7,492 bases of DNA from Planctomycetota bacterium (GCA_013816645.1 JACDEC010000138.1:1-7492), one strand, 5' to 3'; counted from the first letter of the stretch, positions 1 to 6,400 are shown. Notes: generated by a model not told the origin, from the sequence alone. Translations and numbers: made by a program.

Positions 1-22
1 ACGGTTCCGTATACGGCGGTTC
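1..22 (-). ncRNA. Group II intron domain V, 5' half (cut by window edge)
   Basis: The minus strand reads GAACCGCCGTATACGGAACC and then GT at the edge. The strand ACCGCCGT would pair with ACGGTGGT just outside the window, and UACG-GAAC-CGUA would form the upper stem and tetraloop. That is the domain V shape, with a CGC-type catalytic triad typical of group IIC. The model predicts that the minus strand continues ACGTACGGTGGTGTGG. Only the 5' half is seen; the remainder is inference. Confidence 0.82.
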
Positions 23-173
23 CTGTCTTGCTCCGTTTGTGAGTCGTTCATGCCCGGCGTCCTATAAGCACCCAGCCATACCTTGCGGGTTCCGCCCGCT
101 GCTTCCGGCTTCAGGCTCCCTTGCGGGACATCTGCCCAAGACGTTCGGAATGCTCGCTCTCCTTCGCATGACA
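23..173 (-). other. Short intron domain IV, no maturase
   Basis: About 150 nt separate the domain III block from domain V. In most bacterial group II introns this interval holds a reverse transcriptase of some 400-600 codons; here none fits. Small hairpins are visible on the minus strand, such as TCCCGCAAGGGA and GCGGGCGGAACCCGC. A 35-codon frame starts with ATG at 169 and stops with TAG at 62. Its sequence (MRRRASIPNVLGRCP...) does not resemble a reverse transcriptase start that I know, so I do not call it a gene. Confidence 0.7.
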
Positions 174-223
174 AGTTCGACCCTTCGTCCCGGTAGGGAC
201 TACTACGGCTTCTGCTGACTTCT
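174..223 (-). ncRNA. Group II intron domain III region
   Basis: The minus strand carries AGAAGTCAGCAGAAGCCGTA, then AGTAGTCCCTACCGGGACG and AAGGGTCGAACTTG. This block is highly conserved at the end of the core of bacterial group II introns, directly before domain IV. It fixes where domain IV begins and therefore shows that domain IV is short. The exact domain edges are approximate. Confidence 0.75.
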
Positions 224-601
224 GCCCGCCCTTCGCTTCGCCTTCCAGCGTCGCTAGCAATCAAGCAGGTGGGCAGATCTCCCAGGGTAAGACGCGTGAC
301 GTTCATCCCATATGCCCGTTGCATCTACGTCGGCTGATTCCGAATGACATTGGACTTCGGGTCTGTTTGCCCCCTCGTCCATCAGCCGCCGCCTCTATGC
401 ACTTCGTGTTCCTCGGGCCGGGACTTCGCCTGCAGCTTCCTTCAGATTCCACCTCGCGGTGGACACCCTTGCTGTTCGGCTCGGAGTTCCTGTCATCAAG
501 GCCTCCAGAGGGACTTGCACCCTCCACGTCACTTCCCGGCTCGCTTTCGCTCACCGGTTGAAAGCGCCAGGTCATGGCGCTTCGCGCCATGCCTGGCGCA
601 C

Positions 602-638
602 CAAAGAAACGTCCTCCCCGGATAACCGGGGAGGACGT
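602..638 (-). terminator. Intrinsic terminator of the small cysteine-rich gene; intron target site
   Basis: A perfect 13-bp stem, ACGTCCTCCCCGG (609-621) with CCGGGGAGGACGT (626-638), encloses a 4-nt loop. On the minus strand the stem is followed by TTTCTTTG, a U-rich tail. The gene ending at 691 reads into it. The group II intron starts on the very next base (601). Placement just after a terminator hairpin and its T-tract is the known target preference of group IIC introns, so the two calls support each other. Confidence 0.88.
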
Positions 639-666
639 GAGCCGCGTGAGCGGCGTCAGAACTATG

Positions 667-684
667 CGAGCGGCAAGCCGCTCG
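667..684. repeat. 8-bp perfect inverted repeat in the 3' leader to the terminator
   Basis: CGAGCGGC (667-674) and GCCGCTCG (677-684) are perfect complements around a 2-base centre, 7 bases after the stop codon of the small gene. A second, smaller palindrome, GCCGC-GTGA-GCGGC, lies at 641-654. Neither has a U-tail, so they are not terminators by themselves. They may add 3' structure protecting the transcript ahead of the terminator at 602-638. Confidence 0.5.
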
Positions 685-690
685 AACAGC

Positions 691-972
691 TCACTTGGGG
701 GCGTCGGCCTTCTTGTTGTGGGCTTCGGTCGCCTTCCAGGCTTCCTTCGGGTCCATCTTCTTGACGGCTTCGGCGCACTCCTTCGAGCAGACCGCGATCT
801 TCTTGTCGGCTTCGCCGACCTTGATCGAGACCGCGTCGGCCTTGGCGTCGACCGGCTTGCCGCAGCAGCAGGTCTCGTTGAGCTTGGCGGCGGCGGCGGC
901 GGGCGCGGCTTCCGCGGCGACCGGGGCGATGAAGGCGAGGGCGGCGATGGCGCCGAGGAACAGGTTACGCAT
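691..972 (-). CDS. Small secreted cysteine-rich (putative metal-binding) protein
   Basis: This 93-residue protein begins MRNLFLGAIAALAFIAPVAA, a typical Sec signal peptide with an Arg, a hydrophobic core and an Ala-rich cleavage zone around residues 20-28. The mature part has a triple cysteine (C35-C37) in CCCGKPVD, then CSKEC (C62, C66), and a Lys-rich tail containing one His (H85). The spacing CxxGKPVD ... VCSxEC resembles YHS/TRASH-type metal-binding modules, in which cysteines coordinate copper, zinc or similar ions. That assignment is by pattern only. The ATG start is supported by a strong GGAGGAG site 6 bases upstream. Downstream is a clear intrinsic terminator, so the gene is probably its own transcription unit or the last in one. 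It most likely acts outside the cytoplasm as a metal binder or chaperone; no specific substrate can be read. Confidence 0.82.
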   Translation of the reverse strand: MRNLFLGAIAALAFIAPVAAEAAPAAAAAKLNETCCCGKPVDAKADAVSIKVGEADKKIAVCSKECAEAVKKMDPKEAWKATEAHNKKADAPK

Positions 973-1102
973 GGGGAACTCCTCCGGTGAGACCGGATCA
1001 GGTGGAAATCGCCGGAGACCGGAATGGCCCTCAGCGATGTCGGAGATCCTATGCGGACTCCATGAGAGCCGAATGAGAGCAGTCAGGCCTCAGCGGCATC
1101 GT
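973..1102. other. Intergenic spacer with two short direct repeats
   Basis: The 130-bp gap between the P-II gene and the cysteine-rich gene holds two direct repeats. ATGAGAGC occurs at 1062-1069 and 1073-1080, a period of 11 bp, about one helical turn. GAGACCGGA occurs at 989-997 and 1015-1023. These could be operator half sites for the downstream gene, but nothing identifies a regulator. I see no convincing terminator for the P-II gene here and no strong -35/-10 pair; CATAGGAT on the minus strand near 1050 is only a weak -10 candidate. Confidence 0.35.
979..985 (-). promoter_or_regulatory. Ribosome binding site of the small cysteine-rich gene
   Basis: The minus strand reads GGAGGAG, then six bases, then ATG. 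It is a near-perfect Shine-Dalgarno sequence and fixes the start of the secreted protein. Confidence 0.85.
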
Positions 1103-1417
1103 TCAATCCAGGCTGGTCACCTGTTCAAGTGGTACGAAGAATATCTTGCCGTCGCCGATGCGCCCGGTGCGGCAGGTTGCGCAGACCAGGTCGACCAGGC
1201 GATCGCGGGCTTCGGCGGCGACTAGGGCGGTGACCAGGACCTTGGGCAGGAAGTCGATGGTGTACTCGCTGTCGCGATAGGTCTCGAGATGGCCTTTTTG
1301 GCGACCGTACCCCCGGCATTCGACCGCCGAGAGGTCGTCGACCAGCCCGGAAGCCAGCAGCCGCTGGCACAGCACGTCGGCCCGCTGCGGGCGGACCAGG
1401 ATGAGGGCTTTGAGCAT
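1103..1417 (-). CDS. P-II family signal transduction protein (GlnB/GlnK-like, atypical C-terminus)
   Basis: About 104 residues, against 112 for typical GlnB/GlnK. From the chosen start MLKALILVRP the alignment with GlnB is nearly gap-free. It has the T-loop sequence GRQKGH at 38-43 followed by YRDSEYTIDFLPK, keeping the tyrosine (Y52) that is uridylylated in proteobacterial GlnB, and the B-loop TGRIGDGKIF at 84-93. P-II trimers sense ATP/ADP and 2-oxoglutarate and bind partners such as glutamine synthetase adenylyltransferase, AmtB and acetyl-CoA carboxylase. The protein ends VPLEQVTSLD, where GlnB has the VIRIR segment, so the two C-terminal arginines that contact ATP phosphates appear to be replaced. 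A tandem ATG lies 6 bases upstream (1423). Neither start has a clear Shine-Dalgarno, because the octamer repeat array abuts them. The neighbour upstream on the same strand is accA. Confidence 0.88.
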   Translation of the reverse strand: MLKALILVRPQRADVLCQRLLASGLVDDLSAVECRGYGRQKGHLETYRDSEYTIDFLPKVLVTALVAAEARDRLVDLVCATCRTGRIGDGKIFFVPLEQVTSLD

Positions 1418-1423
1418 GGTCAT

Positions 1424-1541
1424 CAGTCCGGAAGTCCGGAAGTCCGGAAGTCCGGAAGTCGACCCGAGGGGCCGGGGGCAGCGCACGCGGATGCGCTGGT
1501 CCAGGACTTCCGGACTTCCGGACTTCCGGACTTCCGGACTG
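1424..1541. repeat. Inverted pair of octamer tandem arrays (perfect 37-bp arms)
   Basis: The left arm is four AGTCCGGA octamers plus AGTC (1425-1460). The right arm is GACT plus four TCCGGACT octamers (1505-1540). With the flanking C1424:G1541 pair, the arms are perfectly complementary over 37 bp around a 44-base centre. Each octamer also contains the palindrome TCCGGA. The structure fills the gap between accA and the P-II gene, and its left edge touches the P-II start region. It could form a long transcript hairpin that ends, stabilises or attenuates the accA message and hides the P-II ribosome entry site. No U-tail follows, so it is not a standard intrinsic terminator. Confidence 0.93.
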
Positions 1542-1565
1542 TTCCGCGCGCCATCCTCATCGGAT

Positions 1566-2519
1566 CTATTCGACGAACGAGCCGATGCGGCGGTACTTGG
1601 CGTAGCGCCGATCGAGCATGGTCTCGATGTCCAGGGCCTGGAGTTCGCTGATGTGGCGGACCAGCGCGGCGGAGAGGGTCGCGGCCATCTCTTCGGGCCG
1701 GCTGTGGGCGCCGCCGGCGGGCTCGCGCACGATCTCGTCGACGATGCCGAACTTCTTCAGCGGCTCGCCGGTGAGCGCGAGGCGCTCGGCCGCGAGGTCC
1801 TTCTTGTTGCCGTCCTTCCACAGGATCGCGGCGCAGCCTTCGGGGCTGATGACCGAGAAATAGCTGTTTTCGAGGAGCAGCATGCGGTCGCCGATGCCGA
1901 TGCCGAGCGCGCCTCCTGATCCGCCTTCGCCGATCACCACGACGACGATCGGCGTGCGCAGCATCGCCATGTCGCGGATGTTCTCGGCAATGGCGATGCT
2001 CTGCCCGCGCTCCTCGGCCTCGACGCCGGGGAAGGCGCCCGGGGTGTTGATCATGCACACCACGGGTAGGCCGAAGCGCTCGGCCATGCGCATCTTGAGC
2101 ATCGCCTTGCGGTAGCCTTCGGGGTGGGGCATGCCGAAGTTGCAACGCCGACGCTCGTGGACGTCCTTGCCCTTCTGCTGGCCGACCACAAGGCAACCGA
2201 TGCCGCCGATGCGACCCAGGCCGGTGATGATCGCCTCGTCGTCGCCGAAGGCGCGGTCGCCGGCGAGCGGTACGAAATCCTCGACCATGTGATCGATGTA
2301 GTCCGAAGCCTGCGGACGCTGCTGGTGGCGCGACAGCAGCACGCGCTGCCACGGCGTCAGCGCGGCGAAGATCCGCCGCGTCTCGATCTCGTGCTTGGCC
2401 TTGAGCGAGGTGACCTCCGAGGCGACATCGATGCCCTTGCTCTCGCCGAGCCGCTCGAGATCGGCGATCTGGCGCTCGAGTTGCACGAGGGGCTCGAGGA
2501 AGTCGAAGGGATGGCTCAC
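1566..2519 (-). CDS. accA: Acetyl-CoA carboxylase carboxyltransferase subunit alpha
   Basis: 317 residues, close to the 319 of E. coli AccA and co-linear with it from the N-terminal FDFLEP ... LERQI helix to the C-terminus. AccA pairs with AccD in an alpha2-beta2 carboxyltransferase that moves the carboxyl group from biotin on AccB to acetyl-CoA, giving malonyl-CoA, the first committed step of fatty acid synthesis in the cytoplasm. Diagnostic segments are INTPGAFPG (157-165), GEGGSGGALG (197-206) and ISPEGCAAILWK (224-235), the crotonase-fold active-site elements. There is no sign of damage. The start is GTG at 2519-2517, chosen because it gives the expected N-terminus and follows GGAGAG, although the spacing is only 3 bases. 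accD, accB and accC are not in the window. Downstream on the same strand lie the octamer arrays and the P-II gene; upstream is a divergent CYTH gene. Confidence 0.97.
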   Translation of the reverse strand: MSHPFDFLEPLVQLERQIADLERLGESKGIDVASEVTSLKAKHEIETRRIFAALTPWQRVLLSRHQQRPQASDYIDHMVEDFVPLAGDRAFGDDEAIITGLGRIGGIGCLVVGQQKGKDVHERRRCNFGMPHPEGYRKAMLKMRMAERFGLPVVCMINTPGAFPGVEAEERGQSIAIAENIRDMAMLRTPIVVVVIGEGGSGGALGIGIGDRMLLLENSYFSVISPEGCAAILWKDGNKKDLAAERLALTGEPLKKFGIVDEIVREPAGGAHSRPEEMAATLSAALVRHISELQALDIETMLDRRYAKYRRIGSFVE

Positions 2520-2522
2520 GCG

Positions 2523-2528
2523 CTCTCC
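2523..2528 (-). promoter_or_regulatory. Ribosome binding site of accA
   Basis: GGAGAG on the minus strand lies 3 bases before the GTG start. The spacing is short, but there is no better in-frame start nearby. The ATG overlapping this site (2530) is out of frame and stops after four codons. Confidence 0.55.
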
Positions 2529-2597
2529 ATCGTTGGCATTGGCATGGCTGGGACGCTAGCGCCTGAGCCGATCAAGGGAATGGCCGCCGGATGGGCA

Positions 2598-2624
2598 CGT
2601 AGGGTGCTGAAAAAGCACCCTGCG
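2598..2624. repeat. Hairpin-forming inverted repeat in the divergent accA/CYTH spacer
   Basis: AGGGTGCT (2601-2608) and AGCACCCT (2614-2621) pair perfectly around GAAAA. Three further pairs (one G-U) extend the stem to 11 bp. A second small hairpin, GGGAC-ACC-GTCCC, follows at 2633-2645. There is no U-tail on either strand, and the two genes point away from it, so a terminator makes little sense. The GGTGCTGAAAAAGCACC core looks like the dispersed intergenic palindromes common in many bacteria. Alternatively it is an operator for the divergent promoters. Confidence 0.6.
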
Positions 2625-2708
2625 GGGCCCGGGGGACACCGTCCCACGAATCAAAGAGTCCGTGAGCCCGCTTGTCTGGGCCGCCCCTGCGCGAGCATAC
2701 CGACGACC

Positions 2709-3314
2709 ATGGAACGCAACCTCGAGGTCGAGTTGAAGTGGCGCCTCGACCAGGACGGCCACGCCCGTCTGGGCGGCCACCTGCGCGCCTCGCTGGGCGA
2801 GTCGCGCGACCTGGTCCAGCGCAACCGTTTCTTCGACACCGCCGACCTGCGCCTGCGCCGCGAGCGCATGAACATCCGGCTGCGCTGGGAGAACGGCGAC
2901 CTGGTGTTGACCTGCAAGCGACCGGCCCCCGGCAATGACGCCGCCACCGGACTGCACCAGCACGACGAATGGGAAACCCGTATCGACGCCGACCTCTGGG
3001 ATCTGGTCGAAGGCGGCATTGCCCTGCACCCGCGCATGCTCCCCCTGCCCGCGCCGATCGCCGCCGTCGTCGCCCAGGATCCCCTGCTGCCTACCGGCGG
3101 CTTCGCCAATCAGCGCGCCGAGTTCCATCGCGGGAGCGACCTGGTGGCCCTCGACCGCACCGACTTCGGCGCGCGCGTCGACTACGAACTCGAAGTCGAG
3201 ACTCCCGATCCTACGGCAAGCGCCGCATGGTGGCGTGCTCAGCTCGACGCCTGGGGGATCGCGCACGCTCCGCAGGCGCACAGCAAATTCGCGCGGATGC
3301 TTGAACTGAAGTGA
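2709..3314 (+). CDS. CYTH-domain triphosphate tunnel metalloenzyme
   Basis: 201 residues covering one CYTH domain. The N-terminus has the signature ExExK as EVELK (residues 6-10). Further tunnel residues are the basic pair in IRLRW (R57, R59), LTCK (K70), EWE (87-89), the acidic run YELEVE (159-164), and the C-terminal SKFARML (192-198), equivalent to the SKYxR motif. CYTH/TTM enzymes use a divalent metal to cleave triphosphates such as inorganic tripolyphosphate or thiamine triphosphate; some relatives are class IV adenylate cyclases. The substrate cannot be read from sequence, and inorganic triphosphatase is the most common bacterial activity. The ATG at 2709 is chosen because the ExExK motif must be near the N-terminus; the frame stays open far upstream, but only antisense to accA. 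No strong Shine-Dalgarno is visible. It is divergent from accA and convergent with the kinase gene. Confidence 0.88.
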   Translation: MERNLEVELKWRLDQDGHARLGGHLRASLGESRDLVQRNRFFDTADLRLRRERMNIRLRWENGDLVLTCKRPAPGNDAATGLHQHDEWETRIDADLWDLVEGGIALHPRMLPLPAPIAAVVAQDPLLPTGGFANQRAEFHRGSDLVALDRTDFGARVDYELEVETPDPTASAAWWRAQLDAWGIAHAPQAHSKFARMLELK

Positions 3315-3344
3315 TCGGCGGGGCTCAGGCGCGGGCCGCTCGGA

Positions 3345-3400
3345 ACGCCGCACGCCGCACGCCGTACGCCGCACGCCGCACGCCGCACGCCGCACGCCGA
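3345..3400. repeat. Heptamer tandem repeat, eight ACGCCGN units
   Basis: Eight consecutive 7-bp units: ACGCCGC six times, with unit 3 ending in T and unit 8 ending in A. The array fills most of the 90-bp gap between the stop codons of two convergent genes and ends 4 bases before the kinase stop codon. No U-rich terminator is seen for either gene in this gap. Such GC-rich short tandem arrays expand and contract by slippage. Confidence 0.95.
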
Positions 3401-3404
3401 GTGC

Positions 3405-6400
3405 CTATTCTGGCAGGAAGTGCACGCTCAACTCGCCGCTCTGGTCGATGACCACCAGGCGTTGCGGCATGACCAACGGCGCGGTGGCGAGCGCGCGGGG
3501 AACATCGTAGCGGCGGATCAGCACGCCATCGGCGCGACCGAACAGGTGGATCGCGTTCGCATCGTCGCTGACCAGCGCGTAGCTGCCGCTGATCCCGACG
3601 ATCGCCCCGGGCTTGCGTCCGGTGGGCAGACGCGCCGACCAGACCTGCTTGACCGACTCGCCCTCGACACGAAGCAGGATCACCGAGCCGTCGAGCCGCG
3701 CGACCAGCAGTTCTTCGCCGCTGGCCGCCGTGGCAGCAGGGCCGATCCGGCTAAGATCCGGGGTCATCGCCACCAGGAAATCAGGCTGTCCGCCCAGGCG
3801 CAGGAGTTCGATCCCATCGACGGTATTCACCGCCAGCACCCTGCCGCCGGCGAGCGGCAGCACCGGTCCGCGGCGCTTCGCCGAGAACGCATGGCTGCCG
3901 ACCGCGCCGCCGTCCTCTTCGAGCACGCGGACCTCGCCATCATCGACCACGACCAAGCGATCCTGCTGCGCATCGAGGTACGGGAGCTGGCTGATCTTGG
4001 TGCCCTTGACCCGCCAGAGTTCGTCGGCGCCGGAGACGCACACCGCATCGCACACCCCGTCGCGGTACTCGAGGATCACCTGCACGCGCTTGCCCGGCTG
4101 CAGCACCAGTTCGCGTTCGAGCCAGCCGAGGATGGCGACGTTGCCTTTGCGCAGCAGATCCTGGAAGACCGGGCCCTTTCCCGGTTCCCAGGCGAGCGCG
4201 GCGACGATGCCGTCGCTGCTGGCGGCGATCAACCGGTTCTGCCCGCGATCCTCGACCAGCGTCCACACCGGATCCGGGGTCGCCGGTGGGACCGGCACAC
4301 CGCTGCGCGGAACGCTCTGCAGCGCCTCGTTGCGCATGGTGAATCCCTGCACCAGGCGGGGGCCGGTGACCAGGAAGGCGTCCTGGCCGAAGCGGGTGAG
4401 GCTCCACCACGGAGCGGCGAACGGCAGCTTGTGGGTCCAGACCACGGCCGGCTTGAGCGTGATCACCACCGGCTTGGCCGCATCCACGGCATCCGCAGGG
4501 AGCGTGCGGCTCTCGCTGAGGAATCCGGGGGCCATGGCTTCGACAACGGTCGGTTTGTCGCGGCTGCGGCAGAAGGCGGTCGCGTCGCCGACGAGTTGGA
4601 TGCTGTCGACCAGCACGCGCAGACCGTCGATCGCTCCGTCATGACCTTCGACTTCGACGACCAGGTGACCAGCGAGCGGCAGGACCGCACCGACCCCGCC
4701 GCTGCGCGGATAGCGCCGCTGGAATTCCGCGACCAACGCCAGGGCTGCGGCGTGCTCGCCGCGCGCCTGGGTCTGGGTGATCACCGTCGCTGAAGCGGAC
4801 ATCTGTTGGATCTGCTCCTTGGCCTGAGCCGCGACTGCTTCGATCTGCTTGCGCCGCTGAGCGTCGCCCATCGTCGCAGCGACGCGCGATGCCTGCTCCA
4901 GCACCTGCTGCCACGGGACCTTGGCGTCGCCGGCCAGTTGCTCGATACGCGCTATTTCTGCCGCATCGCGCCCGGCCTGGCGCTGGGCGCTGTCGTCGAC
5001 CGCCGGCTCGGCGGAGAGCTTGTCGAGTTCCTTGCTCGCCACATCCACCGCGGGCAAGCGGTACTCGTGGCGGAAGATGGTCGAGAACCAGGGATGGGGA
5101 TGCACGTCGGCGATGAAGCGCTCGAGCTCGGCGGCGCGATGCTTGGGCTGCTCGATGGCGAGGATCCGTTCGAGCCGCGCCTGCGCTTCGCGCTGGTGCA
5201 TCATCGGTGGCCACAGGTAGAGATTCACCGCCGCCAGTCCCAGCAGCAGCAAGGCTCCGGTGAGTCGGCGCAGGGCAGTGCGACGACGGGAACGCCGCTG
5301 GACCCGGTCGATCTTCGCGAGCAACTTCTCGCGCCGACCGACCTGCGAGCTCATCTGCGACGCGCGCAACCACTCGTCGACCGCATCCTCGAGGCGGCCG
5401 GTGGCCGCGAGCTCGTCTCCGCGCTGCTCGACCTGGTCGAGGTCGAGGGTGCGCTGCTGGCGCTTGGCGTCGGCGATCTTGCCTTGGATGTCGCGATTGA
5501 CCCCCTTCTTGCGCATCGCCTCCTGGTAGGCGCGGATGGCCTCGCTCGGCTTGCCGCTCGAAGCCGCCTCATCGCCCTTGGCGACCAGGATCGAGGCGCT
5601 CGACTGGGTGGACTGCGGAGGCGGGGTCGCGCGCGACGGCAACGACGGCTCGGGCACCAGCTGCAGCGACATCGGCGGCTCGGGCTGAGCGACGGGAGCC
5701 GGAGCCGGCGTGCGCGCCGGGGCCATCGGGCGGATCGGGGAGCGCGGCTGATCGGAACGCTGGGGAGCGGGCGACGGCGACGATGGCCTGACCGGCATGT
5801 CGGGAATGACCGCGGACGGGAAGGTGTCGTGCGATCCAGCGTGCCCTTGCGACACCGGGCCGTCGGGGAGCAGCATGACCGCGCCGGAATCGTTGAGCGA
5901 CCGCGGCCGCTCGCCGGTCGACTTGCGCGGCAGCGGCTGACCACCGGCAAGCACGACCTGCAGGCGCTCGACCTCGTCGATGAGATCGCGCAGCACGGTG
6001 CAGCGCTCGTCCGGACGCTTGGCGAGCATGCGCAGCACCAATGCATCGACGTCGGGCTCGAGGTCGGGACGGAAGGTGCGCAACGACGGCGCCGGCTCGG
6101 TCTTGTGCTTCAACATGATGCTAAACGGCGAATCGCCCGAGAACGGCAGGTAGCCGGTGAGGGCGAGGAATGCGGTGCAACCCAGGCTGTAGACGTCGCT
6201 GCGGCAATCGACGTCGCCGCCGTCGCACTGCTCGGGGCTCATGAACGCCGGCGTGCCGACCCGCACACCGGCCGAGGTGACCTCATCGAGCGATCCGTAG
6301 CCCTTGGCCAAGCCGAAGTCGGAGACCTTGCAGATCCCTTCCTTCGAGATCATCAGGTTGTCCGGCTTGATGTCGCGATGGATGACGTCCTTCTCACCCG

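Larger units (their letters stand above)
1..601 (-). mobile_element. Group IIC intron without an encoded reverse transcriptase (3' end outside window)
   Basis: Read on the minus strand, this is a self-splicing group II ribozyme. It opens with GTGCGCCAGGCATGG at 601-587, matching the GUGYG 5' consensus and the start of group IIC introns as I remember them from Oceanobacillus iheyensis. Further blocks follow in the family order: CAAGGGTGTCC ... ATCTGAAGGAAGC (471-435), GAGGAACACGAAGTGCATAG (414-395), TCTTACC ... GGGAGATCTG (292-274), and AGAAGTCAGCAGAAGCCGTA (223-204). Domain V begins as GAACCGCCGTATACGG at 22. The interval between domain III and domain V is only about 150 nt and has no long open frame, so the usual maturase is absent. 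The remainder of domain V and domain VI should lie within roughly 60 nt beyond the window start, giving a total of about 650 nt. Splicing would need a maturase supplied in trans, or the copy may be a relic. The group II call is strong. The IIC call rests on the domain V start, the 5' block and the terminator-linked site. Confidence 0.9.

Noticed and set aside
62..169. 35-codon frame in intron domain IV as a maturase start
   Set aside because: It ends at TAG after 35 codons and has no reverse transcriptase motifs. Recorded only as a finding about domain IV.
564..599. Long hairpin GCGCCAGG ... CCTGGCGC that could be a second terminator
   Set aside because: It starts inside the intron 5' consensus (GTGCGCCAGGCATGG) and has only TTTCAA after it on the minus strand. 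It is best explained as the first helix of intron domain I.
303..764. Several overlapping open frames on both strands (303-590, 319-561, 344-625, 459-764)
   Set aside because: They lie across the group II intron and the terminator. Their apparent conservation comes from ribozyme sequence, not protein coding; none has a ribosome binding site or recognisable domain.
1103..1486. Longer P-II frame starting at 1486
   Set aside because: The extra N-terminal residues are translated octamer repeat; P-II proteins begin directly with the first strand MxKALILVRP.
1425..1540. CRISPR array
   Set aside because: The repeats are contiguous octamers in two opposing blocks without spacers of regular length, and there are no cas genes.
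1423..2352. 309-codon minus-strand frame rich in Arg, overlapping accA
   Set aside because: It is the alternate frame of accA and the octamer repeats (SGLPDFRTSGL is repeat translation). accA itself is unambiguous.
2124..2708. Upstream extension of the CYTH frame antisense to accA
   Set aside because: The CYTH domain must begin near its ExExK motif. The extension is antisense to accA and resembles no known domain.
3420..4793. 457-codon plus-strand frame opposite the kinase propeller
   Set aside because: GC-rich antisense shadow of the kinase gene, with low-complexity composition and no ribosome binding site or domain.
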